From Planococcus antarcticus DSM 14505 (GTDB lineage Bacteria; Bacillota; Bacilli; Bacillales_A; Planococcaceae), in contig NZ_CP016534.2 of NCBI RefSeq assembly GCF_001687565.2, positions 2,856,501-2,920,500 of the forward strand: a DNA stretch of 64,000 bases, in the 5' to 3' direction. A program made the translations under genes and the position numbers. Shown here piece by piece: positions 44,990 through 54,888 of the stretch (its first letter is position 1; each line of letters opens with the position of its first letter). The notes under the pieces were generated by a model, which was given only the letters and a program-made list of their open reading frames with translations, was not told the origin of the DNA and did not search any database.

Positions 44990-45031
44990 CAAAAAAACAA
45001 GCAAGCAATCAACTTTCTGATTGCTTGCTTG
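44990..45031 (-). terminator. terminator of SLH protease 2
   Basis: CAAGCAAGCAATCA and TGATTGCTTGCTTG pair. Read leftward they are followed by TTTTTTTGTG. Confidence 0.88.
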
Positions 45032-45080
45032 CTCGTTTTTCAGAAGAACTTTTGAGGTTTCTTCTATTGCAAAGAGTGTT

Positions 45081-48000
45081 TTATTTCAATAGATCCATCT
45101 TGTCGAGGGCGCGGTAGATAACTGCCGCTGTTTCGCCTCTTGTGATGTTTGCTTTCGGATCGAACAGGTTACCGCTGCGTCCAGTGATCAACTCTAGTGC
45201 TTCTGCTTGTGATACGTATTTCGCTGCATAAGGACTGATTTTTGAGTTGTCTTTGAATTTATGCGATGCGTCCAACCCTTCAAGCAATGCTGCTTCTTTA
45301 AACTCAACTGCACGAATAATCATTACTGCTGCGTCTTGACGAGAAATCGATGCTTTTGGATCGAACTTATCGCCTGGCAATCCTTTAACGATGCCTGCGC
45401 GAGCTGCTGCTTCGATTTCTTTTGTAGCCCATGTCGTTTTCTTGTTTACGTCTTTGAACATGCCTTCTTCTGCTTTCAAAGGTAAGTTAAGTGAACGAAC
45501 AAGCATTGTTGCATATTCAGCGCGTGTTACATCGGCTTTTGGCGCGAACAACGTATCTGTTGTTCCTTTGATGATGTTTTGTGAAGCCAATGCTTCAATT
45601 TGAGTTTTTGCCCAATAGTTTTGAATATCTGAAAATGTTACGTTTGATGCTTTGTTAATCGTGAATGTTTTTTCAGTGACATGGCCAGCTGCATCTTCGA
45701 CCGATAGTGTGTATTCATTTGCGCCAATTTTCTTGACTAGCACTTTGGTTTTGATGTTTTGGTTAAAGCTTGCTTTGCCGTATGGCTCAGATAGGTCTTT
45801 TTTGAAGACTTCACTGCCGTTTACGTAAGCATAGATTTGGTCCAGATTGTCTTTGACATTGAATGTCACTTCGACTTCAGAGACATTAGCTCCAACAGTT
45901 TTTGGTGCGCTCACTATAGTAACGACAGCTGGAGTTGTATCTACCAATATTTGGCGGCGTAGTTCCATTTCGTTGCCGAACTCATCTACTGCTTTGACCA
46001 CAACGTTTTGAGATCCGTCTTTGAATGTGACAGTGTGCTTGAAGTTGACGCCGTCAAATTCTTTGGCTTTGACGCCATTGACTGTCAGGGAAACGATTTT
46101 CGACTCGTCTTCTACACGGCCAGCGACTTCTACTTTGCTCGTATCATAAGTTTCCAAAACTTCTGGTGATGTGAAGAAGATGACCGGTTCTTTTGTTTCA
46201 TCTTTAGATGAAGCTGTAAGGTTTACTTCTGTAGCATTGCCAGCGATATCGTAGAAGACCGCTGTCAATTTGTCGCCCGTTTTTACTGGTGCTTCCACTT
46301 TATAAGAAGTGGTTGTCGGTGCAAGAGATTCATCTTCAGGAGCTTCTTCGTCTTCTGTTACTTCATCGCCGTTCAAGTAAACTTCCCAACGGTCTGCGCC
46401 GACGCCTGAAGCGTTATCCGCAAATTTTGATACGTTCACTGTTTTCGTTGCAGCAGTATAAGTAGCTGCTGCTTTTGGAGCTACTGTATCGACAATAATT
46501 GGGAAGTTGATCGACTGCCATTGTGCATTCGGGTAATCAATAACTGCACGAAGCTGGATCTGGTATGCTCCATCTTTTGCCGGCTTGCCATCAATCATTC
46601 CATCCCAGCCGTTCAGCTGATTGAATGTAAAAGGTTCTGTCGATGAGTAATGTTTAGTTAAACTAGAAGCTGTACGGATTGTGCGCAATTTTTTGCCTGC
46701 TTTATCCAATACGTTGACTTCAAATTCTTTAGCGTTTCTCATCAATGAATAGACAGGGATTGCCATGTCTTGCAATTCATCGCCATTTGGTGAAAATGCG
46801 AAGCGCTCAGGAACAAATTTCCCTGCGTGCGTTCCGCCAGTGATATCGTTGCCTGATTCATCTGCCAATTGTGTGATGCCGTAATAGCTATCTGCATCCC
46901 ATGTGAAACCGTCGAAGATGCTGGCATCGTCCCATCCACCGTTAAAGCCGAAGTAAGGAACGACCAATTCTGTGTTGCCTGTGACTTCTTCGTTTTCATC
47001 CGTCAAGGTCACAAACCCGTCAACGAAGAATCCGTTTGTGAAAGTTGCGTATTCTTCCATACCTTCAAGAGCGGACACGTCGACCGTTACCGCAACTTCT
47101 GCAGTTCCATTTGCTGGAACCGTGATGGTTTCAGGAGCGTTGACTTTCACGTCTTCTGTTACCACGTATGAACCTGTTACATTTGGTGCTGTAATGGCTG
47201 TTTCGCCTAATTTCGTTGTGTTATCCGTTTGGACGTTTACGTCTACTGCGTAAGTTGCCGCTTCGTCAGAGAAGTTTTCAGCTTGCAATGTGAACGTAAA
47301 TTTGTCATTTACAATTTCTTTCAATGCCACTTTTGCATCGCCTGTTGCTTTGTTCGTCAGCATTACGTCTGTTGATAAGGCGTCATGCAGTTGCATCAAG
47401 CCAGCACCTTGACGGCGTGGAGATACAAATTGATCTTTCGAAAATTGGACTGGATCTGCTGTGTTCATCATCAAGTTTTTCGCAAATTGAACACGCTCGC
47501 GCCCTTTAAGGCCAAGCTCTTCAATGCGCTGGAACATCAATGCTGTTCCACCTGAAACGTGAGGAGCCGCCATTGACGTACCGCTCATCAAGCCATACCC
47601 ATCGTCGTTCAAAGTCGAGAAAATATTGCCGCCCGGAGCTGTGATTTCAGGTTTGAAATCAAGGTTCGGTGTTGGACCCCAAGAAGTGAAATCACTCATT
47701 TCACCAGCACTTGGATTTTGTGTTTCAAGGAATTCACCGTCAAATGAAACGGCCACTTTTTTGCCTGCATCCAATTGTGCTTTCATTGCCACGCCGTCTG
47801 CTTGTAAAGCTGACATGTATGGAATTTTGATCGCAGCATCTGATGCCATGCTAATGGTGCCTGTTGTGTTGTTGTAAACAATGACGCCAATCGCGCCAGC
47901 GGCTTGTGCTGCTAAGCCTTTTTCAACAAAGCCGATTTCGCCGCGTGATACCAATGCAAATTTACCAGCAAGTTTCTTGCCTGTATAATCAGCCGGTTTC

Positions 48001-49340
48001 CCAAGACCTGCATCGACTACTTCGTAGCTTTCATTTGGCAAATCTTGTGGATCTGCGTCATTAGCTAATAAATACATTCCGCGTCCAGCTTGTGCACCGT
48101 CCACTTGGTAAGCAAAGCTCTTTGCCGTAATCATATCGTTTTCAAATGACGCTACACCAAATGAATCGATTGATGTACTTGGTGATCCTGTCAAACCGTA
48201 ATCCTGGTTATTTGGAAGCGGGTAAGAATAGCCCGATCCGAACATATCCGAGTTTCCTGCTGAAATGGAAACCAAGATGCCATTGTTTGTTGCTCTTTCA
48301 ACTGCTTTTTGTTCAGGGTTTGAAGAATCCACAAATCCTGCAGTTGATCCAAGTGACATGTTGATGACGTCTGCACCCAATTTGATCGAATCATCAATCG
48401 CTTTGATGTAGATATCACCGTAAGTTGATGGATAAAGCGGGTCATTGCCGAATACTTTCAGTGCCAATAATTGCGCTTCTGGAGCTACGCCTTTGATGCC
48501 GCCATTTTCTTCATTGCCATTAGCGCCTACTGTACCGGCTACGTGCATACCGTGCATAGAAGCTTCTGGTCCAAGGTCAAGAATTTCGTTGTTGCCATCC
48601 ATGTAGTTGTAGCCGAATGGCACTTTTGCTGTAAAGAATTTACCATTTACAATGGATTTTTCAGCCACTAGCGTCGCTACATCAGATTTCGTGATGTCGC
48701 CCGTTGTGTTGTCTGTTAAAACCATATCTTTGTGGCTCGGGTCGATTCCGGTATCAATGACACCAACAACCAGGCCTTCGCCGCGGTAATCGTAATCTGT
48801 CCAAGCTTGTTGCGCCTGAACCAATGCTTTCGAATACTTCATTTCCGGCTGAGCTTCAGGACGCTGATACTCAGTCGCTTCATAGACTGCTTTGACGCCG
48901 TTCAATTTAGCGATGTCTTCAACAAGGCCCGCTTCAACTTCAGCGGAGAACCCGTTAAAAACAGTTGTGAAGTTTTCAAGATAGGCAATGCGTGGAGCTA
49001 TTGAAGCAATGGTTAGCTGGACGGATTCCTGACCCGTGACAACTGCCGCTTCCAATGTTTCTTTTTGGTTTTCAGGAAGGTTTTTATAGAGTACGCCTTT
49101 TTCGGTAGCGTTTTCAATCGCCGGTGCTTTTTCAAGCTCGATGATCACTCGGACCTCTTTTTCCGGATCTTCAGGATTTACGAATGTTTCCGGAATGTTC
49201 AATTCCCCTTTTTTCAATTCCACGTTTGGTACGTCCGATGAATTCACGGCTGCCGAGACCCCGGTAAGGCCGAAAACAGCTGAACTGAATGTCATCATGA
49301 AGACCATCGCCAACAATAAAAACGGTTTTAACTTCGTCAA
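45081..49340 (-). CDS. SLH-anchored subtilisin-like serine protease 2 (S8 family, lactocepin-like)
   Basis: 1419 residues from TTG 49340, which follows AAGGGGGA; a typical signal peptide (KLKPFLLLAMVFMMTFSSAVFG) starts there. Same architecture as protease 1: I9 propeptide, S8 domain with Asp196 (VIDTGIDPSH), His in MHGMHVAGT and Ser in LMSGTSMAAPHVSG, an inserted PA domain, Fn3/Ig-like modules and three SLH repeats at the end (FSDIQNYWAKTQIEALA...VTRAEYATMLVR). The two proteins align over their whole length, and their terminators share a core, pointing to a tandem duplication. The gene lies between oppositely oriented repeat arrays. Confidence 0.95.
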   Translation of the reverse strand: MTKLKPFLLLAMVFMMTFSSAVFGLTGVSAAVNSSDVPNVELKKGELNIPETFVNPEDPEKEVRVIIELEKAPAIENATEKGVLYKNLPENQKETLEAAVVTGQESVQLTIASIAPRIAYLENFTTVFNGFSAEVEAGLVEDIAKLNGVKAVYEATEYQRPEAQPEMKYSKALVQAQQAWTDYDYRGEGLVVGVIDTGIDPSHKDMVLTDNTTGDITKSDVATLVAEKSIVNGKFFTAKVPFGYNYMDGNNEILDLGPEASMHGMHVAGTVGANGNEENGGIKGVAPEAQLLALKVFGNDPLYPSTYGDIYIKAIDDSIKLGADVINMSLGSTAGFVDSSNPEQKAVERATNNGILVSISAGNSDMFGSGYSYPLPNNQDYGLTGSPSTSIDSFGVASFENDMITAKSFAYQVDGAQAGRGMYLLANDADPQDLPNESYEVVDAGLGKPADYTGKKLAGKFALVSRGEIGFVEKGLAAQAAGAIGVIVYNNTTGTISMASDAAIKIPYMSALQADGVAMKAQLDAGKKVAVSFDGEFLETQNPSAGEMSDFTSWGPTPNLDFKPEITAPGGNIFSTLNDDGYGLMSGTSMAAPHVSGGTALMFQRIEELGLKGRERVQFAKNLMMNTADPVQFSKDQFVSPRRQGAGLMQLHDALSTDVMLTNKATGDAKVALKEIVNDKFTFTLQAENFSDEAATYAVDVNVQTDNTTKLGETAITAPNVTGSYVVTEDVKVNAPETITVPANGTAEVAVTVDVSALEGMEEYATFTNGFFVDGFVTLTDENEEVTGNTELVVPYFGFNGGWDDASIFDGFTWDADSYYGITQLADESGNDITGGTHAGKFVPERFAFSPNGDELQDMAIPVYSLMRNAKEFEVNVLDKAGKKLRTIRTASSLTKHYSSTEPFTFNQLNGWDGMIDGKPAKDGAYQIQLRAVIDYPNAQWQSINFPIIVDTVAPKAAATYTAATKTVNVSKFADNASGVGADRWEVYLNGDEVTEDEEAPEDESLAPTTTSYKVEAPVKTGDKLTAVFYDIAGNATEVNLTASSKDETKEPVIFFTSPEVLETYDTSKVEVAGRVEDESKIVSLTVNGVKAKEFDGVNFKHTVTFKDGSQNVVVKAVDEFGNEMELRRQILVDTTPAVVTIVSAPKTVGANVSEVEVTFNVKDNLDQIYAYVNGSEVFKKDLSEPYGKASFNQNIKTKVLVKKIGANEYTLSVEDAAGHVTEKTFTINKASNVTFSDIQNYWAKTQIEALASQNIIKGTTDTLFAPKADVTRAEYATMLVRSLNLPLKAEEGMFKDVNKKTTWATKEIEAAARAGIVKGLPGDKFDPKASISRQDAAVMIIRAVEFKEAALLEGLDASHKFKDNSKISPYAAKYVSQAEALELITGRSGNLFDPKANITRGETAAVIYRALDKMDLLK

Positions 49341-49368
49341 TTTTTTTCCCCCTTAGTTCTAATTCGCA

Positions 49369-49396
49369 ATTATAAAGAATCTTTACAATTGCACAA
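49369..49396 (-). promoter_or_regulatory. sigma-A-type promoter of SLH protease 2
   Basis: On the reverse strand TTGTGC (49391-49396), a 16-base spacer and a perfect TATAAT (49369-49374) lie about 29 bases before the TTG start. Confidence 0.65.
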
Positions 49397-49570
49397 CAAT
49401 TTAAATTTACCATATATTTTCAATGTTGCAAATAAAATTTTTGGTTATTTCTTGTAATTGACGGATGTTTAAGAGGTTTTTACTAGATATAGCTTGATAT
49501 TATTTAGTTTCTCGAATTAAAAAATTTTTTTGACTCGAGAAATTTTATGGGTGGAGAATTTTGAAGGATA

Positions 49571-49905
49571 GAGAATTCGCTGCAAGTGGACGCTTTCGGG
49601 CCACAGGATGTGGGGTCATGGAGCTAGTGCGACAGGACGTCGCGGTGCCAGCTGCCGCGGGCTAGCGCAGCGATGCAGCAGCACATCTTCGCCCTTCGCC
49701 GTCTTGCGCTCTTTCTTCTAAGCAACCTTGAGTAACAAGTCACGGATACGGAACAAACCAGCGGAGACTCTTATGAGAGCAGCGTAAGTGACATTGAAAG
49801 AAATCCACTCGGGCAGGCCCGAGTTCGTTCGGCGCCAGCTCTTAGCAGCTGATTGGCGAAACATTAACAGCCCGGAATCATTCGTTCAACTTATACAATT
49901 ACCTT
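49571..49905. repeat. GC-rich hairpin repeat and associated spacer
   Basis: CGCTGCAAGTGGACGCTTTCGGGCCACAGG, GGAGCTAGTGCGACAGGACGTCGCGGTGCCAGCT and GGGCTAGC recall 44876-44958 in reverse. Further on GGAACAAACCAGCGGAGA and GTTCAACTTATA recur at 54613-54735. No coding frame. Confidence 0.55.
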
Positions 49906-49984
49906 TTTCCGGGTTTTCACTCACAAATAAGCTGTTATTTTTATGAAATGGGTGGATAGAAGCGAAGTTTTCTTGTAGAGAAGC

Positions 49985-50030
49985 AAAACACCCGGGTACA
50001 AACACAAAACACCCAGGTAGAACTCATCAC
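49985..50030 (-). repeat. short AAACACCCGGGT motif (2 copies, inverted)
   Basis: AAAACACCCGGGTAC and AAAACACCCAGGTAG are spaced about 21 bases apart: the reverse of the motif at 44590-44662. Confidence 0.65.
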
Positions 50031-50043
50031 TCGCTACTCTACT

Positions 50044-50747
50044 CAAAGCGAAGGCGCGTGCACACCGCCGCCGAGCGATTCTAGAATCCCACTCTACCTA
50101 CCCACCACTAAAAACAGAAATGCTGCCTACCAACCACTCACCCAGCCGAGGCGCGCCACAGGAGGGGGTGGAGCACTAAGACAGGCAGCGTCCCTCAGCT
50201 GACGGGCTTAGTGCGGGAACCCACTCAAAAGCGCACGAAGGCGACTTATCGAATTACTCTAAACCGATTACTACTCTTCAAAACTATCCTGACCAAGCAA
50301 AGGCGCATGCACCACCGCCGAGCGATTCTAGAATCCCACTCTACCTACCCACCACTAAAAACAGAAATGCTGCCCACCAACCACTCACCCAGCCGAGGCG
50401 CGCCACAGGAGTGGGTGGAGCACTAAGACGGGCAGCGTCCCTCAGCTGACGGGCTTAGTGCGGGAACCCACTCCAAAGCGCACGAAGGCGACTTATCGAA
50501 TTACTCTAAACCGATTACTACTCTTCAAAACTATCCTGACCAAGCAAAGGCGCGTGCACCACCGCCGCCGAGCGATTCTAGAATCCCACTCTACCTACCC
50601 ACCACTAAAAAAACAGAAATGCTGCCTACCAACCACTCACCCAGCCGAGGCGCGTTAACGGAGTGGGTGGAGCACTAAGACGGGCAGCGTCCCTCAGCTG
50701 ACGGGCTTAGTGCGGGAACCCACTCCAAAGCGACCGAAGGCGACTTA
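50044..50747 (-). repeat. inverted tandem array of three ~205-bp structured units
   Basis: Units lie at 50044-50248, 50298-50494 and 50545-50747, the reverse complement of the 43.6-44.6 kb array and closest to its fourth unit (CACCCAGCCGAGGCGCG, GCTGCCTACCAACCACTC). The hairpin arms keep pairing despite changes (GCCCGTCAGCTGAGGGACGCTGCC against GCCAGACAGCGAAAAGACGCTGCC), consistent with selection on structure. A degenerate piece continues to 50830. Confidence 0.82.
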
Positions 50748-50860
50748 TCGAATTACTCTAAACCGATTACTACTCTTCAAAACTATCCTCATTACTCCAA
50801 AGCGACTGAAACGTTTGATAGAACCACTCCAAAACGATTACTACTCACCAAAAAAAACAC

Positions 50861-50896
50861 ATAAAAAAGCTTGATCAGGATAACCTGATCAAGCTT
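50861..50896 (-). terminator. terminator of the SLH nuclease gene
   Basis: AAGCTTGATCAGG-ATAA-CCTGATCAAGCTT, read leftward followed by TTTTTTATGTG. Confidence 0.92.
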
Positions 50897-50904
50897 GGCA
50901 AAAA

Positions 50905-53900
50905 TTATTTCACAAGATATGGACGAAACAGTGAAAACATTTTCGCTGTTTCTTCGCGTGTCGTAAACTTCGTTGGCATATACTTGCCGTCAAATCCTTC
51001 GACAATCTCCAAATCGTATAGCATTGTGATAGCTTCTTTAGTTTCCATATTGAAATACTTGTAATCGCTGAATGGTGCATAGTTGTCGATTTCGTATTTA
51101 TCGTTTTTCAACTCGTACACACGCTTCAGCATCAATGCGAAGTGTGCTCGGCTGATGAATTGATTTGGCTTGAATTCAGTAGCCGTTACACCATTGATAA
51201 TACCAGCATGATAAGCTGCATTGATTTCATTTTGATGAATTTGTCGCAGGTTTGAAATATCCGTAAATGGTGATTTCTTCGAACCTTCAACTTCCAATTC
51301 CATAATGCGCGTCAGGATGGTAACAGCCTGTACACGGCTCAAGTTATTCTTAGGTGAGTAAGTTGTTTCGGAAGTCCCTTTAATCAGATCTCTATTGAAC
51401 AAATCTTTAATATATGGGTATGACCAAGCGGTTTCTTTCACATCTGTGAATGGGAAGTCTTTCTCTGGAACTTCTTCTTTTTCAAATGCAAGTTGCGCCA
51501 GCAACGGATCGTGATCCGAAGCGCGGCCATGCTGTTCCATGAACATCGCATTGATGTGGACCATGTCCAATTCCGTGCGGTCTGCTAGGTTGTTGGTGAC
51601 CAATAGGTGGTCAAGAACTTGTGAATTGCCTTGATAATGATAAGAGAAACGGTCTTCGACTGGGACGTCTTCGACTTTATTCGTTAGAATATCGCCTTTT
51701 AATGCATCAAGTGCTGGTGTGAATTCAAAATCGTTCATGTCGCCTGCAACGATGACATTGAGATCCGGATCCTGTGCCAAGCCTTTTTCAATAAACCCAT
51801 TGATGGCAGTTGCCAATTGGATGCGCTCTTCTACAGAACCAAGAACTGGTGGCTGGTTCTGGCCGAACAATGGCTGATCTCCGCCTTTCGAGTTCAAGTG
51901 GGCGCCGATGATAACGACTTGCTCACCCTGGAACTCGAATTGTGCAGCGATTGGTTTTCGTGTGTTTGGCATAGGGATCGGCTGGACGCGGCCTGGGTTC
52001 AAGGCAAGTTCGCCGTCTATCCATGAGTTGTCCTCAGTTGCTGTGCCTTTTGTTCCTTTTGAAAGAGTTACGCGTTCCGGGTTGTAGAGGTAGCCGACGC
52101 GGATATTCCCGCCTGGCTGTCCGCCGTCTTTGTTGTATTCAGGTGCGATGTCCGTCCAGACGTAAGTCGGACCACCCGCTGCTTTGATGCCTTTGATTAG
52201 GCGTTCATAGCTTAACGTTGCGTCACTGTTTCCTGACTTAATCGGACCGTCACTGTCCTGCACTTCAACCATGACAATAACGTCTGGTGAATTTAGGTCC
52301 TTGACGAACGATTCCGCAATGCGTTGCGCTTTAGCGTCAGATGTGTGGCTTGGGTCTGCAGAGAAGTTCTCTACGTTATAAGCCGCTACCGTTAGTTCAT
52401 CTTCTTTGTTTTTAATCCATGTCTGTTCAGGCTTAGTGCCGCCGTCTACCAGCTGTGGAAGGTTACTTTCTGCGGTCCAAAGTTTATAGTTGCCGAATCC
52501 GAAGCCCATTACGCCGATGATGTCTCCGTTAAAGGAGTCACCTGCTTTGGCTACGAAGTTTTCATTGTCGAAATCGACCGTGATGCGTTCTGGGTTGTAG
52601 TCATTTTCTGAAAGTAGGATTCCGCCTTGTTTATGGAATTCCGTGTTCGGTGAGTTTTCAGCTACTACGACCAATTCGCCGTATTTCTGTGGTCCCACGA
52701 CTTGTGCGTTCGGTACAGCTAAACGCATCAATTCAAGCGATTCCCAGAAATCGATGCCGTCTTCTTTTGGATCAAATGATGTCAAGCCATCGTTGTCGAT
52801 AATTTCAGATGGCGGTTGGACGTCTTCTCCAATTACTATTGGTTCAGGAAGTGGAGCTGTCCCTGTTTTGACTGCGTCAGTTGCACGGATGCGCGTGATC
52901 GGCAAGTCATTTTCCTTCATATCTGAATAGCCTTCTTGGAAATGCTCTTCCACGGTTCCGTTAACGGTAACCAGGTCACCAACTTGAAGACCGTTTGATG
53001 CTTTGTTAACGATCAATGCTTCTGAAGTTGTCAAGTCGTCATCAGGGTTGGTGTCTTGAATAACGAAGTTTGCCGAGTTGTAAAGGTGCGTTACGACACC
53101 GACGATTTCATTGACGGCTACGCCTTCGTAATCCGAGTAATGGCCGTCGCCTTGGATGTCACGAATTTTCAGGTCCGCTGTTTGTAGGACCGTGTATTCA
53201 AATGTGAACACTTCGGATGTTTCGTCAGCAATTGCGATTGCGTTGATCGCCGTGTCTTTTGTTAAAACGATTGGGGCTGTGTATTCTGTGCTCGCGGCAG
53301 TTGGTGCTGAACCATCAAGTGTGTAATAAATATGGGCATCTTCCCAGCCTGAAGCCAGTGTGATTTCAGCCCCTTCAGATACGACACCAGGGAAGGTATC
53401 GACGTATACTGCCGGTTTGTTGACAAGCTCAAAGCTGTCAAAGCCAAGCGTTTTCACTTGGTAAGAATCATTGAATTTCGAAGCGATTCCGTTTACATGG
53501 ATCGCGTCGCCTTCTTTATATTGTTTTGTAAATTGCTCGAATGTTACGCCGTTGCGGTTATCGTTGCGGATGGTTACCGCTTCATCGTTTTCAGCAACAG
53601 CCGAAAATTCGAATGTACCATAATCGTTAACAGATTTCAGACCTGTGATGGTTACGTTCTGCATTTCGACGCGCTCGCCTTGTGTGTCTTCATTGACACC
53701 AGCTGGCTCAACGGTTTGGACTGCCGGCAGTTCATTGTCCGAAGACAGAACTTCCACTGTGTTCGGCTGCAGCTGCAGTTCGCCGCTGTATTCGGAAACA
53801 GTGCCTGTCAAACGGACAATGTCTCCCGGTGCAACTGCTGCATTCGACGTGTAAACGTAAATTCCGGCTGTATCATCCTGTGCGTAAAATGCGTTACCGC

Positions 53901-54438
53901 CCCAGAATCCTGTTCCGGTTGTCACGGTCGCCTCAACTTGGATCAGTTGACCGGCCATTGTGCGTGCTTCTGCCAGTGAATCCACGACAATCGCCTCGGG
54001 TGGAGCTTCACCTTCAGATTCTATTGTGAAAGCAGTTGGAGATTTAAGGCCTGGTGTTGAAAAATAAGCTTCCAGAGTTCCTGTGATAGTAACTTCTGCT
54101 TTGAAATTGGTCGGATTGTCGACCAAGTTCAAACCTGCGCGGATAGATCCTATCGGCAATTGAACCGGGAGAATTTTTGTCGGATCGGTTTCATCCGGAG
54201 AATCGGCAAGACCTAAATTTGAAGTAGCTGTAAAAGGTGCTTCCTGATCATAATTGCCTCCGCTTATTACAGCTCCCACAACAAAGCCTTTCACTGTAGC
54301 TGACCCTGAGTTGTTCGCAATCGCTTCAGTAACCGTAATCGGTTCTGCAGCATTTGCCGATGTCGCCATATATGGCAGCATCGCGGATAGTATCAGGACA
54401 AGGCTCAAAAATATCTTGCTGAATGCATGCTTGGTCAA
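50905..54438 (-). CDS. SLH-anchored extracellular nuclease (endonuclease/exonuclease/phosphatase fold)
   Basis: 1177 residues from a TTG at 54438, six bases after AGGAGTG; upstream in-frame starts would bury the signal peptide (FLSLVLILSAMLPYMATSANA). The N-terminal half has OB-fold-like modules (VTVTEAIANN..., GQLIQVEATVTTGTGF...) and a chitobiase-type C-terminal repeat (HIYYTLDGSAPTAAS). The catalytic domain begins near TVAAYNVENFSADP and has MVEVQD, IIGAHLNSKGGDQP, VAGDMNDFEFTPAL and ASDHDPLLAQL: the Asn, Glu, Asp and His set of EEP nucleases such as ExeM/NucH. Three SLH repeats close the protein (FPFTDVKETAWSYPYIKD...). It would digest extracellular DNA or RNA at the cell surface. Confidence 0.93.
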   Translation of the reverse strand: MTKHAFSKIFLSLVLILSAMLPYMATSANAAEPITVTEAIANNSGSATVKGFVVGAVISGGNYDQEAPFTATSNLGLADSPDETDPTKILPVQLPIGSIRAGLNLVDNPTNFKAEVTITGTLEAYFSTPGLKSPTAFTIESEGEAPPEAIVVDSLAEARTMAGQLIQVEATVTTGTGFWGGNAFYAQDDTAGIYVYTSNAAVAPGDIVRLTGTVSEYSGELQLQPNTVEVLSSDNELPAVQTVEPAGVNEDTQGERVEMQNVTITGLKSVNDYGTFEFSAVAENDEAVTIRNDNRNGVTFEQFTKQYKEGDAIHVNGIASKFNDSYQVKTLGFDSFELVNKPAVYVDTFPGVVSEGAEITLASGWEDAHIYYTLDGSAPTAASTEYTAPIVLTKDTAINAIAIADETSEVFTFEYTVLQTADLKIRDIQGDGHYSDYEGVAVNEIVGVVTHLYNSANFVIQDTNPDDDLTTSEALIVNKASNGLQVGDLVTVNGTVEEHFQEGYSDMKENDLPITRIRATDAVKTGTAPLPEPIVIGEDVQPPSEIIDNDGLTSFDPKEDGIDFWESLELMRLAVPNAQVVGPQKYGELVVVAENSPNTEFHKQGGILLSENDYNPERITVDFDNENFVAKAGDSFNGDIIGVMGFGFGNYKLWTAESNLPQLVDGGTKPEQTWIKNKEDELTVAAYNVENFSADPSHTSDAKAQRIAESFVKDLNSPDVIVMVEVQDSDGPIKSGNSDATLSYERLIKGIKAAGGPTYVWTDIAPEYNKDGGQPGGNIRVGYLYNPERVTLSKGTKGTATEDNSWIDGELALNPGRVQPIPMPNTRKPIAAQFEFQGEQVVIIGAHLNSKGGDQPLFGQNQPPVLGSVEERIQLATAINGFIEKGLAQDPDLNVIVAGDMNDFEFTPALDALKGDILTNKVEDVPVEDRFSYHYQGNSQVLDHLLVTNNLADRTELDMVHINAMFMEQHGRASDHDPLLAQLAFEKEEVPEKDFPFTDVKETAWSYPYIKDLFNRDLIKGTSETTYSPKNNLSRVQAVTILTRIMELEVEGSKKSPFTDISNLRQIHQNEINAAYHAGIINGVTATEFKPNQFISRAHFALMLKRVYELKNDKYEIDNYAPFSDYKYFNMETKEAITMLYDLEIVEGFDGKYMPTKFTTREETAKMFSLFRPYLVK

Positions 54439-54534
54439 GTTATTCACTCCTGATTCATATTTTTGATACATGTTTATTATACTTGAAACGTGGAAGCGCT
54501 TTATATTTTTTTGTAAATTTTCTATCAATTTCCT

Positions 54535-54840
54535 CAGAAATAATAAATGATTGTAAATTTTTCACTAATTAAGCAGAACTAAAGAAATAACTTTTCAATT
54601 CAATGAAGATATGGAATAAACCAGCGGAGAATCCCAAGAGAGTGGTGCAGCTGCATAAACCACATCCTGTAGGCCCGAAATCGGAGCTGGTTTGCGGGAT
54701 ATCGACAGGTTGACATCATTAGTTCAACTTATATAAATACATAACCCGAATCAAAAAATGAGTTTGAGCAAGTTGCTCACGGCGACTGCTTTTCTTCAGG
54801 CTTGCATTCAGATTGCAGCGCTGATTAAGCTTTCCCTAAG
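54535..54840. other. spacer between the nuclease and nucleotidase genes
   Basis: About 300 bases. 54600-54740 contains ATGGAATAAACCAGCGGAGA and TAGTTCAACTTATATAA, related to 49745-49905. It should also hold the nuclease promoter. No gene seen. Confidence 0.4.
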
Positions 54841-54875
54841 AAAAAACCCTTTACCGAACGACTTTCCGGTAAAGG
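54841..54875 (-). terminator. terminator of the SLH nucleotidase gene
   Basis: CCTTTACCG and CGGTAAAGG pair around a GAAAGTCGTT-type loop, with a run of T when read leftward. Confidence 0.88.
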
Positions 54876-54888
54876 ATTCATGTGATTC

